Assembly (NCBI GenBank): GCA_903813345.2 | Contig: CAIIXF020000004.1 | Coordinates: forward strand, 22,567,985 to 22,631,984 | Direction of reading: 5' to 3' | Origin: Owenia fusiformis | Lineage: Eukaryota > Annelida > Polychaeta > Sabellida > Oweniidae | Length of the DNA: 64,000 bases | Made by a program: the position numbers and the translations under genes | Shown: one piece after another, positions 1-12,424 of the stretch | Layout of the letters: each line of letters starts with the position of its first letter | Position numbering within the stretch: position 1 is the stretch's first letter | The notes under the pieces: model-generated | What the model saw: only the letters and a program-made list of their open reading frames with translations | Databases searched by the model: none | What the model was told of the DNA's origin: nothing

Positions 1-439
1 CGTCCCTTTGTTTATTCTTTTGTTCGTTCTTCTGTCCGGGCAATAACTCAAATACCTGTTAGGGGATTGGGGATAAAGGATGATGCCTAATGGGGACAGA
101 GCCCCTGTTCGAAATGGAATTTCCAATGTAGCTACTAAATTTTATATGTTAATGCCTTTTGACATAGACTCTACCCAAGAAGGATAATGACTGTTGAATT
201 CAAAATAGCACACAAAAGAAGTCAATATTTCTATACTACTTGAACTTATTTTTCTCATGTTTCATGTTACGTTCGAAATGATAATTGATTTGATAAAAAT
301 TGCCATTAGATAGCATGTAAAAGTCAGCTCCTGTCTAATTTCTAAATTACTAGCTGTCAAATTTTGTTGCTCCCATGTGTAACCATTTACATATACACTC
401 GCCCTTAAAAGTTTGGTAATCGGTAGTCGGACCACGATT

Positions 440-678
440 GCAAAGAGGAGGGAAAACCCCATGATTCAATTGATGACATACGATTTCCTCCTTCGCGCAC
501 CTCCTTTCCCGGAAGTAATTAGCCTCCATCTTGGTTTTCAAAGTTTTCAAATTGACCTAGTTTTAAACCAATCAACGATCGACTCGCTAAACCAATCAGC
601 AAAGATGTCATCTCAATACAGATTTACATTATAAGCGTATGTCATCTTTGAACCCTGGGGTTGCTCCCCCTCTTACGC
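440..678. mobile_element. MITE copy 1 (AGAGGAGGGAAA...CCCCTCT ends)
   Basis: Non-coding element of about 240 bp with imperfect inverted ends (AGAGGAGGGAAAACCCC on the left, GGGGTTGCTCCCCCTCT on the right). A stretch of about 53 bp at 607-659 recurs at 26740-26792 inside a second copy, so this is a dispersed family. It sits directly upstream of the methyltransferase exon. Confidence 0.6.
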
Positions 679-736
679 TTGCCAAACTAATGGATAATAA
701 ATAATAATAAATAAATGCGTTTTTTCTTTTTTCCAG

Positions 737-1063
737 GTTGATTGCTTTACACTATACTCATTTATGTTGGCATTGAATAGAACCGTCATCGATTTCTTCT
801 CGCTAGACGTCGAAGGATCCGAACTACCTATTTTAAAAACTATTCCGTTCGATAAACTTACTATTAAAGCTCTCACAGTGGAATTTGTGCACGGACAGGG
901 TGACCCAAAAGCTGATATAGTAGATTATTTAAAACAATTTAACTATGTACATAAGGGAACTGTAACTAGAGGTGATTGGACAGCGAATGATGTAGTTTTT
1001 GTGCGAAAAGATTTTGATAAAGGTTTAGAATTCAAAACAATTAGGAACTATTCACCTCCATAA
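737..1063 (+). CDS. FkbM-family methyltransferase, terminal exon (partial gene)
   Basis: Last coding exon of a protein with an FkbM-type SAM-dependent methyltransferase domain (often annotated in invertebrates as Star-like or FkbM domain-containing). A polypyrimidine tract plus CAG ends at 736. The reading frame is open from 737 (V-D-C-F-T-L-Y-S) and closes at TAA 1061-1063, giving 108 residues. The diagnostic part is FFSLDVEGSELPILKTI, the conserved D-x-E-G motif with a following hydrophobic strand, then an LTVEF strand and a C-terminal NDVVFVRK strand. The Met at 764 is internal, not the start, because family similarity runs upstream of it. Earlier exons lie before the window. A MITE ends about 60 bp upstream of the acceptor. 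Family assignment is from motif recognition; the substrate is unknown. Confidence 0.8.
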   Translation, partial: VDCFTLYSFMLALNRTVIDFFSLDVEGSELPILKTIPFDKLTIKALTVEFVHGQGDPKADIVDYLKQFNYVHKGTVTRGDWTANDVVFVRKDFDKGLEFKTIRNYSPP

Positions 1064-2460
1064 AAGTAGATAATCAGAATTAGAAAGTAGCTCTAATATT
1101 TTTGCGTCGCATAACCCAATCTTATCATATTTTGTTTTTATCTAAGGAAAGATAAGATTGGTGGCAGTGGTACCCCCTGGAGTACCTTTGTATCGATATC
1201 TCTCAATTGAATTTGAACATCAGAATTTTACCTGTAAATTGAACCATCAAAGAAGACTTTGTTCCGAACCTTATTTTCTGAAATTATGAACACTAGAAAA
1301 ATTGCTCAGGCACACTCCCTTCTATACGTTTAGACACCGAAAGTCCTATTTGGAACACTTATCAAAGGGCTGATTATGTTTGGCAATTTTAAAAAGTCAT
1401 ACAATTTCAAATTATGGTAAATGAGTACGTCATAAAATAAGTGCTCAACGAATCAAATCAAAATTATAACATTGATAAGCAGTGATATACTTTCTAATGA
1501 GAAATTCTAGTTAGCAAACTGGGGGGGGGGGGTTATAAATGTAGGATTACTGGAATAAACCAACTATATTGTGCGACACAGCACACGGTGACTATTCAGG
1601 CCCCGTATATCGCGAGCAAGTTCCCGCTGACATCACGAGCTATGAGCTCATGCCAGAAGCGGGGCCTTGCGAAATAGGATACAATATAGTTATAGCTGAA
1701 GAAAGTCGTTGCCCTGCAATTGAAATAGCCGTTGTACTCTGAAATAAAGTTGCATTGAGTTTCACTTCCTAAAGTTCCATAGAAAATGTTATATTTCAAT
1801 TTTATCATATCTCTCAAGGCTCCGCTTTTAACATGAGCTTATTGCTTGTAATGTCAGCGGGGACTGGATGGTCCCCGTGACAGTAGGCCTATATGGAGAA
1901 AATTAGGGCTTCATACCATGAGAGAAGTGTTTATTTATTTTTGACTTTCTGCTTTATTTTTCAGATAAGAATTAGGAATTCGTAAAATACACTGTTCTCT
2001 AACTGTGACGTCATTATATCCATGATTACAACAATTGATTTACGAATTAATAACTTTACGATATTTCTGTTAATGACCCCCAGGGGATTATTAACAGAGA
2101 CTCCTAATCAGTTGTTGCAACCTTGAATATGATGACGCTTTAGCAAAATTTTACGAAAGTCTCAGTCAATCGTCATTTTTGAAATCTTAGACGTCAGTGA
2201 TCAACCCCCAGCATAACTTTACAATAAACGTTCTTTTGACAGGCAGTGGCCATTTTGGTAATAACAATACCTATAATTAATTAGGCTAATTATTTCACGA
2301 TTAAATTCTTAGCCAGTAGATGAACAGTAATAGGTATATTATTACCAAGTAAGTCGGTCGATCAGTCGAAAGAATATAGTAAAATAATTCTGAAAGCAAA
2401 ACCTCATTGAAGATTTTCGTGAAAGTTTTGTCTGTACCTAAAAGTATTCTCCAAGGAGGA
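1064..2460. other. No gene seen; methyltransferase 3' flank
   Basis: AT-rich sequence with a G-run near 1521-1532 and an AATAAA at about 1553 that could serve the upstream gene. GGGGCC-containing inverted segments occur around 1600-1880. No open frame with recognisable protein similarity was seen. Confidence 0.5.
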
Positions 2461-2590
2461 TTTGAAGCCGTTAGTCAAACTCGATACTCCGTTGCCCGGC
2501 GTGGACCAATTTGGTAACAATATTACTCATATCTTGAAGAATTGCATAATATTCGTAATGACCATCTTTCAACGAAATAGAGAACTTTAC

Positions 2591-2804
2591 CAGGCCCGTA
2601 GCCAGGATTTGCCAAGGGGGGGTTCAATTTTCAAAAATTTCCAGGGGGGGGTTCACATTTGACAATTTTGGCCCAAATTAGGCTAAAATCACTTGAGAAG
2701 TGCTCAAAATGGTCAAAAACTGCATGATTTTGAAAGAATTTTTGGCCAGGGGGGGGGGGGGGTTCGCCCGAACCCTGCGAACCCCCCCCCTGGCTACGGG
2801 CCTG
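2591..2804. mobile_element. MITE with CAGGCCCGTAGCCAG ends, 5-bp TSD
   Basis: A 214-bp element with terminal inverted repeats CAGGCCCGTAGCCAGG / CCTGGCTACGGGCCTG and the exact target duplication TTTAC at 2586-2590 and 2805-2809. The interior is G-rich then C-rich, so the single strand would fold. The same family occurs at 60192-60416, and a weaker relative at about 22392-22547. It landed inside an older inverted repeat: 2470-2520 and 2815-2865 are reverse complements (AAACTCGATACTCCGTTGCC). Confidence 0.8.
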
Positions 2805-2961
2805 TTTACAGAAATATTTTTATTAAATTGTTCCACCGAAGGCAACGGAGTATCGAGTTTGAATATAATGGCTGCTAATACTTCTTGGTGTTCCCTCAAT
2901 ATGACGTCATTAGTAGCCGAGACAACACAAGTCCCAAGTCTGTATTTTTACTCTCATTTCT

Positions 2962-3905
2962 TCACTTTTAAGAGTTAAGTCATCATATTTTGCATGCATG
3001 AATTTTATTGGTTTCGATTATAATTTATTTGTTAAAAATAGAGAAACATTTGATTTGTATTGGTCCATAATCAGAATTATCCATTTTGTGTAACAAATGC
3101 AACATTTTGACGTCATTAATAAAAATTGAAGTTATACATGATAGATACAATATGGTGTCTCTAATCTTATTGACAATAACTATCATCCTAGATATTTTTT
3201 GCTAGTCATCAGATCATGCATTGGAAGAGTAACCCAATAAGAAATGCATTCATTAATTGTGGCAAGCAGTGAATTGGCAAAACAGTGGTGGAGTCACACC
3301 ATTATTTTGCCGCATTTTGGTGCTTAATTTCCCCTTTAAGATCGTTTGTTACTACTGTGACGTCACAATATAGCATCCGACGTCATAATACGGGTACCAA
3401 ATTAACGCACACATTACAAGCTTTAAGATGATACCAAATATGTTATCATTCATTTGATTAAAATGGTTACTGGAATAAGCCCAAGGGGTATGCCACTCCC
3501 CCACCCCATCCATTTTTCAGGAAATTAAAACACGCAAAAAATCTCAAATTGTGCAGCCATCTTCAGGGGTCCTTTTTGGCCCCGTTGTATTTCAAATATC
3601 ATGTTTCTGCATACCATTTTTCTCGGATATGTCTCAATTACCCCAAAATAGTTACACTTCTGCTGAAAAAGGAAACATGTGGTCAATTTGGAATTATTAC
3701 ACCAAAAGTAGTGATTTTTTATATAAAGTTAAAATAATGCATTTGTCGTTGAAAATGGCAAATTTTGATTATAGACCAATCAGAATCAAATGTGTCTCTA
3801 TTTTCAACAAATAAGTTATAATCAAAACCAATAAAATTCTATGTTAGGATTTCTGCAAGGAATATGCATGCAAAATGTGGTGACTCAACTCTTAAAAGTG
3901 AAGGC
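2962..3905. mobile_element. Foldback element with about 120-bp inverted ends
   Basis: The segment about 2962-3085 (starts CTTCACTTTTAAGAGTTAAG) is the diverged reverse complement of about 3755-3905 (ends CTCAACTCTTAAAAGTGAAG). Both contain a block with TTGGTTTCGATTATAA-like sequence. The roughly 670 bp between them have no recognisable coding potential. This is a non-autonomous DNA element with long inverted ends; the superfamily is undetermined. Confidence 0.65.
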
Positions 3906-4166
3906 TACTATATTAGCGTTAACTGAATAAGGAATTCGTCAGTTTGCCAAATCAATTGTATAAAATATTCGTTATAGTCCATGTACATAACATTATAAAC
4001 GAGCATAATACGTTTATATCATGGATCTTTTAGATCTTTTTGTATGGTAGGGGAAATAGTTATTGCTTTTCAAGTCGTCAATGGCAACCTGTCTGAATTG
4101 TTGCCAAAGCTGAGGACGTGGTTTTGGGAAGCATTGGTGGTGTGGCCTTTTACAGTTTTTAGAAGC

Positions 4167-4302
4167 TAAGCTTGTATTCGCGAATGCAACTAACGCCTGT
4201 CGGATACCACTATTCCACTCATATCTAAATGAGTTTTCCATAAAATAGTAGGTTAATCCGGTAGCCGAAAGGCGATATATACCTTGTATTCGCGAATACA
4301 AG
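4167..4302. mobile_element. MITE with GTATTCGCGAATGCA ends, copy 1
   Basis: Inverted ends AAGCTTGTATTCGCGAAT at 4167 and ATTCGCGAATACAAGCTT at about 4300, with an internal AGTAGGTTAATCCGGT block. A second, diverged copy with the same ends and internal block is at 42311-42498. Confidence 0.65.
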
Positions 4303-4360
4303 CTTAAACACATTCCATGCTCATGATTTACTGTGATAGTCACTGTAATAGTATATTATC

Positions 4361-4826
4361 ACGCCTAACCATCGACAACGAATAGTGACAAAATGTACGG
4401 TTGTACACCTTAGTTGTACGTTGTCATTTTTGAAGCAGAAACTGTGATGTAGGTTTTGTAAGATTTATTAAGGAATATAAAGTAGTATATCAGGTTTAAT
4501 GCTCTTGACAAGACTTTAACTTTCTGATTACGTTTATAGATTCTCGAGCAGTGCAGGAATATTTTCGAGGTAATTGGTTGGAAAATGTTCACATTGACAT
4601 GGGTGGAATTACCTAGAAAAAAGTCGTGTTTTGTTTGAGAATCTGTTAACGTAATTAAAAAGTTAAAAGTCTTGCCAAGAGCATGCACATGAAATTAAAC
4701 ATAATATACTTCATGATATACCTTAGATAAAAACGTTTTAAACCTGCATCACAATTTTTGCTTCAAAAAGCTTAAGTGTACACCCGTATATTTTGTCACT
4801 GTACGTTGTCGATGGTTAGGCGTGGT
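4361..4826. mobile_element. Long palindromic foldback element
   Basis: Outer arms are CACGCCTAACCATCGACAAC at 4361 and its reverse complement ending near 4826. Inner arms (CTCTTGACAAGACTTTA near 4502, AAAGTCTTGCCAAGAG near 4668) continue the symmetry, so the whole 466 bp is one imperfect palindrome centred near 4590. Non-coding. Confidence 0.65.
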
Positions 4827-4878
4827 TATATTATGATCTCATATTGGTTTCAATTTCGCTAAGTGTAGTTCTTTATTT

Positions 4879-5040
4879 AAGGAATAAATAATGATAGGCC
4901 ATTCAATATGGTGAAATTCAGCACGAGTTGGACAGAATGTTGTACAAAGCACGAACCGAAGGTGAGTGCATTTGTACTAACATTCTGTCCAACGAGTGCT
5001 GAATTTCACCATATTGAATGGCCTATCATTATTTATTCCG
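4879..5040. repeat. Near-perfect hairpin, arms about 65 bp
   Basis: GGAATAAATAATGATAGGCC at 4879 onward is mirrored by GGCCTATCATTATTTATTCC ending at about 5040. The arms include TATGGTGAAATTCAGCAC and its complement, separated by about 25 bp. The high arm identity suggests a young foldback insertion. It begins about 50 bp after the previous palindrome. Confidence 0.7.
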
Positions 5041-5669
5041 ATTCAAACATAAAAATTAGTAAAAGCCGTGTCTGTGGAACGGGCATGAAGGAAGAATACG
5101 CATGCTGTCAAGATTCTGAAGTCGGCCGGAAAAATTTTAGAATTTGTTTGGGCTGTTCTATTTTACTCCCCGTTTTAGATTTTATACGGTGTATGCGACT
5201 GCAAACTTGAAGTCAGCCATAGTTAAATAGTTACAGTAGTTACGGAGGGAGTAAAAAAGAACAGCTATCCCCGGACAGAGCCCCAGATGTGCAGCTGAGA
5301 TGTGACGTCACTCAAAACAATGCAAATTGCAGATTGAATAGAGCATGGTCGTGCATCTATGGAGAATTAGAGAACGTTCTATATTGGCTATGCTGCATTC
5401 TGATTGGTTGAGAAATTCGAATAGAGCACGGTCATGTTTGAATAATAATTTAACGCTGTTTTCATTCATTGTCATAGTAACTTGAATTGCACTAAGGCGC
5501 ATTACACGATTATTAGAACAGCGTTTTAATAACAGATGCGTCATTCAAACATTGGTGAGGCAAAATGAAAATGGAGAAGCAAACATAAAATGTGAGGCAA
5601 TCTTAAAATGACGACGCAAGTTCTAGTTTAAATTGCCATTGAATACTATTACTGGGTTAATTTTTCATA

Positions 5670-6062
5670 GCCCCTTCTCCATTTCGCCCCTTCCCATTTC
5701 ACCCCTTCCCATTTTGCCCCTCATTCAGTCCCATTTTGCCCCTTTCCCATTTCGCCCCTCATTTATTCTCATTTTGCCCCTTCCCAATTGGCCCCTTCCC
5801 ATTTCGCAATTTCCCATTTTGGGAAGGGGCGAAATGGGAATGAACGAGGGGCGAAATGGGAAAGGGGCCAATTGGGAAGGGGCGAAATGGGAATAAATGA
5901 GGGGCGAAATGGGAAGGGGGCATAATGGGACGGGGGCGAAATGGAAGAGGGGCGAAATGGGAAAGGGGCAATTTGGGAAAGGGGCAAAATGGGAAGGGGC
6001 CAAATGGGAATAAATGAGGGGCGAAATGGGAAGGGGCAAAGTGGGAAGGGGCGAAATGGGAA
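5670..6062. repeat. Inverted 14-bp minisatellite (CCCTTCCCATTTCGC / GCGAAATGGGAAGGG)
   Basis: Short units of about 14-15 bp (CCCTTCCCATTTCGCC) run from 5670 to 5815, then switch at about 5818 to the complementary orientation (GGGAAGGGGCGAAAT) through 6062. The two halves therefore form a very long hairpin. Long open frames of Pro/Phe or Gly/Lys-rich low-complexity protein on both strands are by-products of the repeat, not genes. Confidence 0.85.
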
Positions 6063-6686
6063 GACACCGAGTAGGATGGCAATTAACTGAAGTGGTGTTT
6101 GTAACTATATTTATTCATATACTAAGTAAGCGACTAATGCAAAGCATTCACGATCAGAAACACACAGAAATTCAAAATGTCATAATGTGCTTTAGTATGA
6201 ATTAGATGGCTAAATGGTTATTGGTCACGTTAGCTTTAATGTGTACACTATTATAAGTTATTGAATGATTCGAAGTGCAATACAAGATATATTCTGCTCG
6301 AGAAATTCTGCATTGGCACGAGACGATTATTAAGAGCAGAATATATCCTGTCAAATCATTATATAACGTTTTTATCGTGTGATCTTAGAAAATATCCCTT
6401 GGAAATATTCTGTATTCTCTGTATTGCTACTGAGATTGTCCCCTCCGTACCAATATTTTCTGTATTGCTACTGAGATGATCAATGGTGACAATCTCAGTA
6501 GCGATACAGATTGTTACAGCACAATAATTGACCAATCAGAGGGCTTCATTTTACAGATCATACGATAAAGCTCTACATTGAGAGTATTGTATATAATTCC
6601 TCTGAGATTGGAAAGAATTGCATTGGTTCATAAACTGTATGGGGGAGGTATCACGTTTACTCATGTGTTATAGTTGATATACTTTG
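6063..6686. other. No gene seen; small inverted repeat
   Basis: AT-rich. CTGTATTGCTACTGAGAT at about 6417 and 6460 is complementary to ATCTCAGTAGCGATACAG at about 6492, a small foldback. Nothing coding recognised. Confidence 0.45.
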
Positions 6687-6815
6687 TATATGACCCCTGA
6701 TGGGGATTGATTTGTATATGATCCCTAATGGGGATTGATTTGTTTATGATCCCAAATGGGGATTGATTTGTAAATGATCCCTAATGGGGATTGATTTGTA
6801 TATGATCCCTGATGG
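6687..6815. repeat. 28-bp tandem repeat, about 4.6 copies
   Basis: The unit TGATCCCTAATGGGGATTGA plus TTTGTATA repeats with period 28. Each unit contains ATCCCnnATGGGGAT, a small inverted motif. Confidence 0.75.
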
Positions 6816-7239
6816 AATTGAAATACAATAAAGTTAGTAAATTTGAATTAAAATTTGAATTTGTGTTTGATCTTTTTAAACCGCCACAACTTGCCTCAAT
6901 TTTGTCGCAAGTCATTGTTAAAAATGTATTCATCATTTTAATCATCCAAATGTTTTTGTCCTCATTATACTACATTATCTTGGAATTTACTATTCAAAAA
7001 TAGTGAACTTCTTAAGTAGTTTAAACCATTTTCACATCATCCGAGTTTTCAATTGACTTAATTGTCATTGTATATACATTTCCTTCAGATAATTAATGTG
7101 TCTTAAAGATCTTCGTGGTCAGAATATAGTTATAATCCAAGATATAACCGTCTGAAATTGTTTGCTATAACCTAGCTAATAATGAGCAAATAAGTTATCT
7201 ATTGTCCTATTTATGTTTTTTTTTTATAAAATCAAACTT

Positions 7240-8890
7240 TACTCATAAACATATTTTACATTACATGCATACAATTAGATAAAATACAATTATAGAAATT
7301 TCAAGATACATTGTTACATCTCTTAAATTACCAGCTGTATTGACCCTTTTTTAAAATCATGTATAGCTTTTTTAATTACCAATGTTTTAAGTAAGTCTTC
7401 TTTTTTAACAATTGCATTTCCAATTTTTTGATCATTTGTAACATTTACATCATTCCAAATTGATTTAATACAGTCACAATTGATAAAGAAGTGGTCAATG
7501 TCATATTTTACATGTGCGTTACAAAAGTTACAGATGTCAGAGTTTTCTATGTTTCATTTCTTCAAATAAATATTTTGAGGGTAAATACCATGTAAAATTT
7601 TCCATTGAATTACAAAAAGGGTAGTATCGGTTGTACATTCAAAAAATGGAGACCAGACTTTATCGTTTAGAAATTCACCCTTAAATTTTATGTCTCACTT
7701 TCTCTCTAAAACAATTTTTGTTCTCACAATTCTTGTGTTTAAAAGATGGCTCTCAATGCCTTTAAAATATAATTTTGTACAGGGTGTTTCTTTATTATGT
7801 TTGATGAGGAGATCTTGTGTTAGACAAACCTTAAGTGCATTATATTGAAGAATTGTTCGGCCATTTCTCCCTATTTTCTGGACAATGTTATCATATGCTA
7901 ACATTTCCCTATCCTGGACAACATCTGAAATATATATAATGCCATTTTCAATCCAATTTAATTTTCTTCGAAACTGTGACTTCTAGGTCGGGGAGATTCC
8001 CCATAGACCCCATGTTGTAAAACCACAAAAAGAGAAATATATTTTCGTTTGTTGGGCAAATAATATTTTCTTTTACTGGACATATTTTAATTTGTATAAC
8101 TATCAGATACATAAAGGTAATATGAAAAGTGAACCACTAAAACTGATGCATATTCAAGTTTAAGGGAATTTTGTAATACCCTGCTATGTTAATTCCCCCG
8201 AATCAAACACCTGGTGGCGAAATTGGTAACTACCTACTAGCATCTGATTAATTCTATCAAAATCTATGTTTGAATTAAAAATACTGAGTCCATTACCCAT
8301 TTTTTCATACATGTGTATGGATAAGCCTCTCCAAAACGTGACCATTGCCCCCTTCTTGCAACTTTTTAACCCATTGTGTTGTATAAGCTATTTGTAAATC
8401 TTTAGCATTTATCATTTTTAACCCTCCTTATTTATATTCTTGTACCTTTACATCCCTTTTCACTTTGTCAGGAATCTTTTCAATTCATCCTCTTTAAATC
8501 TGCCTTTTGCCCAAATAAATTTAAACATCATTGTATTAATTCTATTCAAAAGTTTGTCATGGAGAATGAAGGCTTGCATGTGATAAAAGTAAATATTTCA
8601 CTATAACAACCTTTCCCATAATTGTTAAGTACCTTCCAGACCACGATTTCATAATGTTTTCACATTTTACAAATTTTGACTCAAAACTCAAGTCATTATC
8701 AATAACATGAGTTGAGGTACTAAACGTTACACCTAACAGCTTTATACAGTTATGAGGCATTATTTTCAATTGCACATCTCCATGTTTTTCTCTCCTATTT
8801 TTCCATTTTCCTAACCACATTGCCTCTGTTTTCTTTGTGTTGATTTTAAGGCTTGATAAACCATATAATGTGTTAAATATTTCCTATTTA
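7240..8890 (-). pseudogene. Degenerate non-LTR retrotransposon (L1-type ORF2 3' part)
   Basis: The minus strand encodes broken pieces of the C-terminal region of an L1-type reverse-transcriptase protein. In order from 8890 downwards they are: MWLGKWKNRRE and a K-L-L-G-V-T-F block, GRYLTIMGKVVIVKYLLLS (8560-8820), F-K-F-I-W-A-K-G-R and G-L-K-M-I-N-A-K-D-L-Q-I-A (about 8400-8530), and finally a zinc-knuckle-like C-N-F-C...H-F-F...C cluster (about 7440-7545). Stops and frameshifts interrupt it, and a 290-bp repeat (7955-8250) is inserted in it, so it is dead. The 5' part of the element is missing. No poly-A tail was identified. Confidence 0.7.
7955..8250. mobile_element. Dispersed repeat family D, copy 1 (inside the dead LINE)
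   Basis: About 290 bp including TAGGTCGGGGAGATTCCCC and CACCTGGTGGCGAAATTGG. A reverse-orientation copy is at 45104-45400 and a partial copy at 46596-46662. It interrupts the LINE reading frames, so it inserted later. Superfamily unknown. Confidence 0.65.
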
Positions 8891-10740
8891 TGTGTTAACC
8901 CTAATGTGTACAGGGGGGGGGGGTCGGATTTTTCCCCGGTGCTTCTCTGCCAAGAACTTTTTTATAACTGAAGTACCTACATATAGCCATAGATAAAAGA
9001 ATCAATTTTGGTGCAAAAATCGAGGTGATCGGGGGGTAATTTGGCTGAGTTAGGATGGTTTTGTAGAAATAATTTTTTTGTCTCCCCTTTTTTGGTTTTG
9101 CGGCTGTTTTTAGTCATTTCCCCATCTTAATATTCATATAGTTTACAAACTTGAGAAAATATATATGCATCAAAATATCACACAATTATTTGAAGTTTGG
9201 ACTTTGTTTTGTAAATGAAGTTGCAATTCATATTTAGCCCCTCGCTTTTGTTACATTGACGAAAAACCGTTATATTACCAATGTATGTTTCTTCGACGAT
9301 TTACGTCAATGCAACAAAAGCGATGGTCTAAATGCATGAATTATACAGCTTTATAATAAAATCAAATTCCAAACCAAGAATATTTCTAAAAGTTCGACTT
9401 TATTGTCTAAGTTTGTGCCAAATGATAATCCGCGACATGACTTATACGTACGTAAGTTTAAATTGAGAAAACAAAAAAACTCGTATCCAGGAAGTTCATC
9501 CATTTTGTTACATTGACGTTCCGTCAAAGTAACTTGTTGTGGAACAGTGATTCTGAGAATAATTTAAAACATAAACACAAAGTATTATTAAAGATGAAGT
9601 TACAATGATTGTAATCTTACAATACTAGTATAATTAGCGTAACTATAGCGCATAATAACACGTGGCCGGTCTAATTATACTGTTTGTTTTGATAAGGCAG
9701 TACAAAGAGTTTCTACACTAGCTTTGCACGTCTAGAAATTGCTTGGAACTTCACATTTGACGCAGTGAACAAAACACAAACATGCCTAAAATTTTGAATG
9801 GCTGAATTATCTTATCACTTCGTATTAATTGTAGTCCTTTACAGTGGTTCGTCGTAAAAAATGAAAAGAAATTATGTGGTAATTATAACAGAAATATGTA
9901 CTGTACATGTCTACATGTATTTCTTATATGTAACATGGTTTGTTGAAGATATTAAATTGTTTTATGTAAAAGGCGACTCGTATATGTCCAATACAAATAC
10001 CCACAATCAAAAGGTATTAGATCTGTCCAAGATTCCTTGTCATCCACATGTGATTCTAATTAACCAGCCGCGACTTTAACTAGGAGTCGGAGTTTCTGAA
10101 GTTTTGGTGTGGAGTGTACATGTAGGCGTTTACAAAAAAACACTCCTCTTCATATGTTTTGCAATCAGATGTTTTCAATTAATCTTTGATCCAGTTTGGA
10201 AATTAATGACAAAGATGATTTTTAGATAGTCGACATAAACAAGCATTGATAATTGATCCAAAGAGGGACTTCCCGCTTTGCCAAACTTATGGAGGGGGTG
10301 TACCTCGATATGGGACAGTATCTTTTCCATTCAATCGAGGTTGGGCCATGCAGCCTAAGGTAAGCCATACAACCGAATTTTGCCGATTCAATCTGACGGA
10401 GAATGCCGAGCCTCTCTTCTTGACCAATTAGAGACATTCGTGGTACCCTCGGCCAACTTCGTTTGCAAAGAAAATCTTCGGCAGTATCCGGCTTTTCACG
10501 AGGTATCTTCGGTTGCAAGCCAAAAGTCGACACCCATCTCGATATGACTGTAGTTTTGCATTCAATTTTAGGTCATATTGCCCTTTCCAGTTCTTTGGTT
10601 CCCGTTTATATATTCACTTTTTAAGTTAACATTACACAGGAAAACCACCTCAGAGGTAAGTTGCAATGTTAATCTTTTTACCGATATCATTCAGACTTTT
10701 TCCGGAAATTCTTGTTTATATCATGAGGATAATGGCGTAG
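8891..10740. other. No gene seen; one hairpin
   Basis: AT-rich sequence with a G-run at about 8920. CGCTTTTGTTACATTGACG at about 9242 and CGTCAATGCAACAAAAGCG at about 9322 form a roughly 90-bp hairpin. Short open frames here have no recognisable protein features. Confidence 0.45.
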
Positions 10741-12031
10741 TTTAAGGCCCGGTCACACCGCCCGGACGTTGCTGGACCGTTCCTTGAACGTTGAAAAAAT
10801 TCATCAACGCTCGTCAACGCGCACAAAATGGGGAAAAAAACAAAAACACGGGCGTTAGCTTAGCGGTGCACCGCTGGTTAAGCGGTTGCGAGCGGTAGCT
10901 AGCGTTTGTTTAGCCGTAATGCGAGCGTTGGTATAGCGGCGTTCTGCGCATGAGAGCGTTACCTCGGCGGGGGTATAAAGTAGCGGTCACACTAGCCGTG
11001 TAGGCTCACCGTTCGCCACCGTTTGGCTAATTATGGCCAGACGGCGACGGCCGCATTGTTTTTATACATTTTTGACCGGGACTATACCGTTCTATTCCGG
11101 GTCTGTACCGGCTTCTCATCGGCCTTGAACCGGACTTACCGTGTTTCAGAATTCTTGCTTACCGTTCTCGCCGTGTTCTCAACTGGCGCATACCATCCTC
11201 TCACCAGGTTTTCACCGGCCGGAACGCCTGGATATCGGCCGAACCGCCTTGATGGCGTCATGCAAACGCTCACAATATTTAACTCACTTCTTGGTATGTA
11301 TGCTCAACCATCCACGTGTTCAAAGCTAAATGATTTATATAATTAATTTGCTTATACATCTTAATTATGTTCAATAACATTACAAGTTTGTCTATATTTA
11401 ACTGTACAGTGTGGCCACATAGCTTGTCCATCCTGTAAGCAGCTAGTTGGGTCAACCGAGTTAAGTCTTTCTCTGTAATAGTTAGTATGTTTATTCCATG
11501 AAAATACGATGAAAATGAATAGGTCTCGAGAACTTGACCAATTTTGGTAGACAAACATGCAATATCTATATTTCATCCGACCATATCACGTTTTACGTTT
11601 TTACTATACGTTTTGAAACTAATTGCTCTGAAGGGTAACTATTTGTTTTGACATTACATTTTACGCAAAGCGTTATTGGAAGGTACAGATTGAACCTTTA
11701 CTCCCCTCCAACGTTTAGAACTATTTTTCCTCATTAAAATGGAGGGATTCGAAGTGAACTGTACTCGAATTGGAATTGAAGTCAGTTTATTGAATCACTA
11801 ATAAAAATATGCCAAATCTTATTTGATTTCGAAAAAAGACGGCGGTGTTTTATATTATTTTTATAACGTTTTGTAAAACGGCAACTACATATACAGGGTG
11901 GTCCAAAAAAAAGTGAACCCCTGCAACTGGCCAGATTTCCCTTATTACTTGCAGGAATTATTTTTTATTTTCACATGTTGTAGAGGAAGGTCTAAAATTT
12001 ATGTTGGTACCATACATTTTTCTTAGTCTTG

Positions 12032-12424
12032 AAAGGACGATTCTCGGTTTGGAGAACAGCCTCCTGGGCTAAAAAATTTTTCATGAAAAATATAGAAATA
12101 TTACCCAAATTAAACTATGAATATTCAAAAGAGGACAATTAAATCTAAAAGATGTAAAAATAACAAATTGGTCTGAAGCAGGGATAATGCTCAAATAGAC
12201 CGATTCAATAAAATACAAGTCTCGATTTGGGGAAAAAAGTTCATCAGTGTACTGCGCTAATATTTTTTTGCGAAAAATCTAGAAATATTACCCAAATTAA
12301 ATTATGACTATTCAAAAGAAGACATTCAAATCTATATTATGTAAAAAAATCAAATTTGTCCGAAGCAGGGATAATGCTCATTTAGATTGATGAACTTTGT
12401 TCTCCAAACCGAGAATCGTCCTTT
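12032..12424. mobile_element. MITE with AAAGGACGATTCTCGGTTTG ends and internal duplication
   Basis: Perfect inverted ends of about 26 bp begin AAAGGACGATTCTCGG at 12032 and close at 12424. The interior holds two diverged direct copies (about 12083-12200 and 12270-12385) sharing GAAATATTACCCAAATTAAA and GAAGCAGGGATAATGCTCA. A related end is found at about 46337-46380. Confidence 0.65.

Noticed and set aside
5633-6082. Pro/Phe-rich frames of 87-107 codons
   Set aside because: Low-complexity by-product of the inverted 14-bp repeat.
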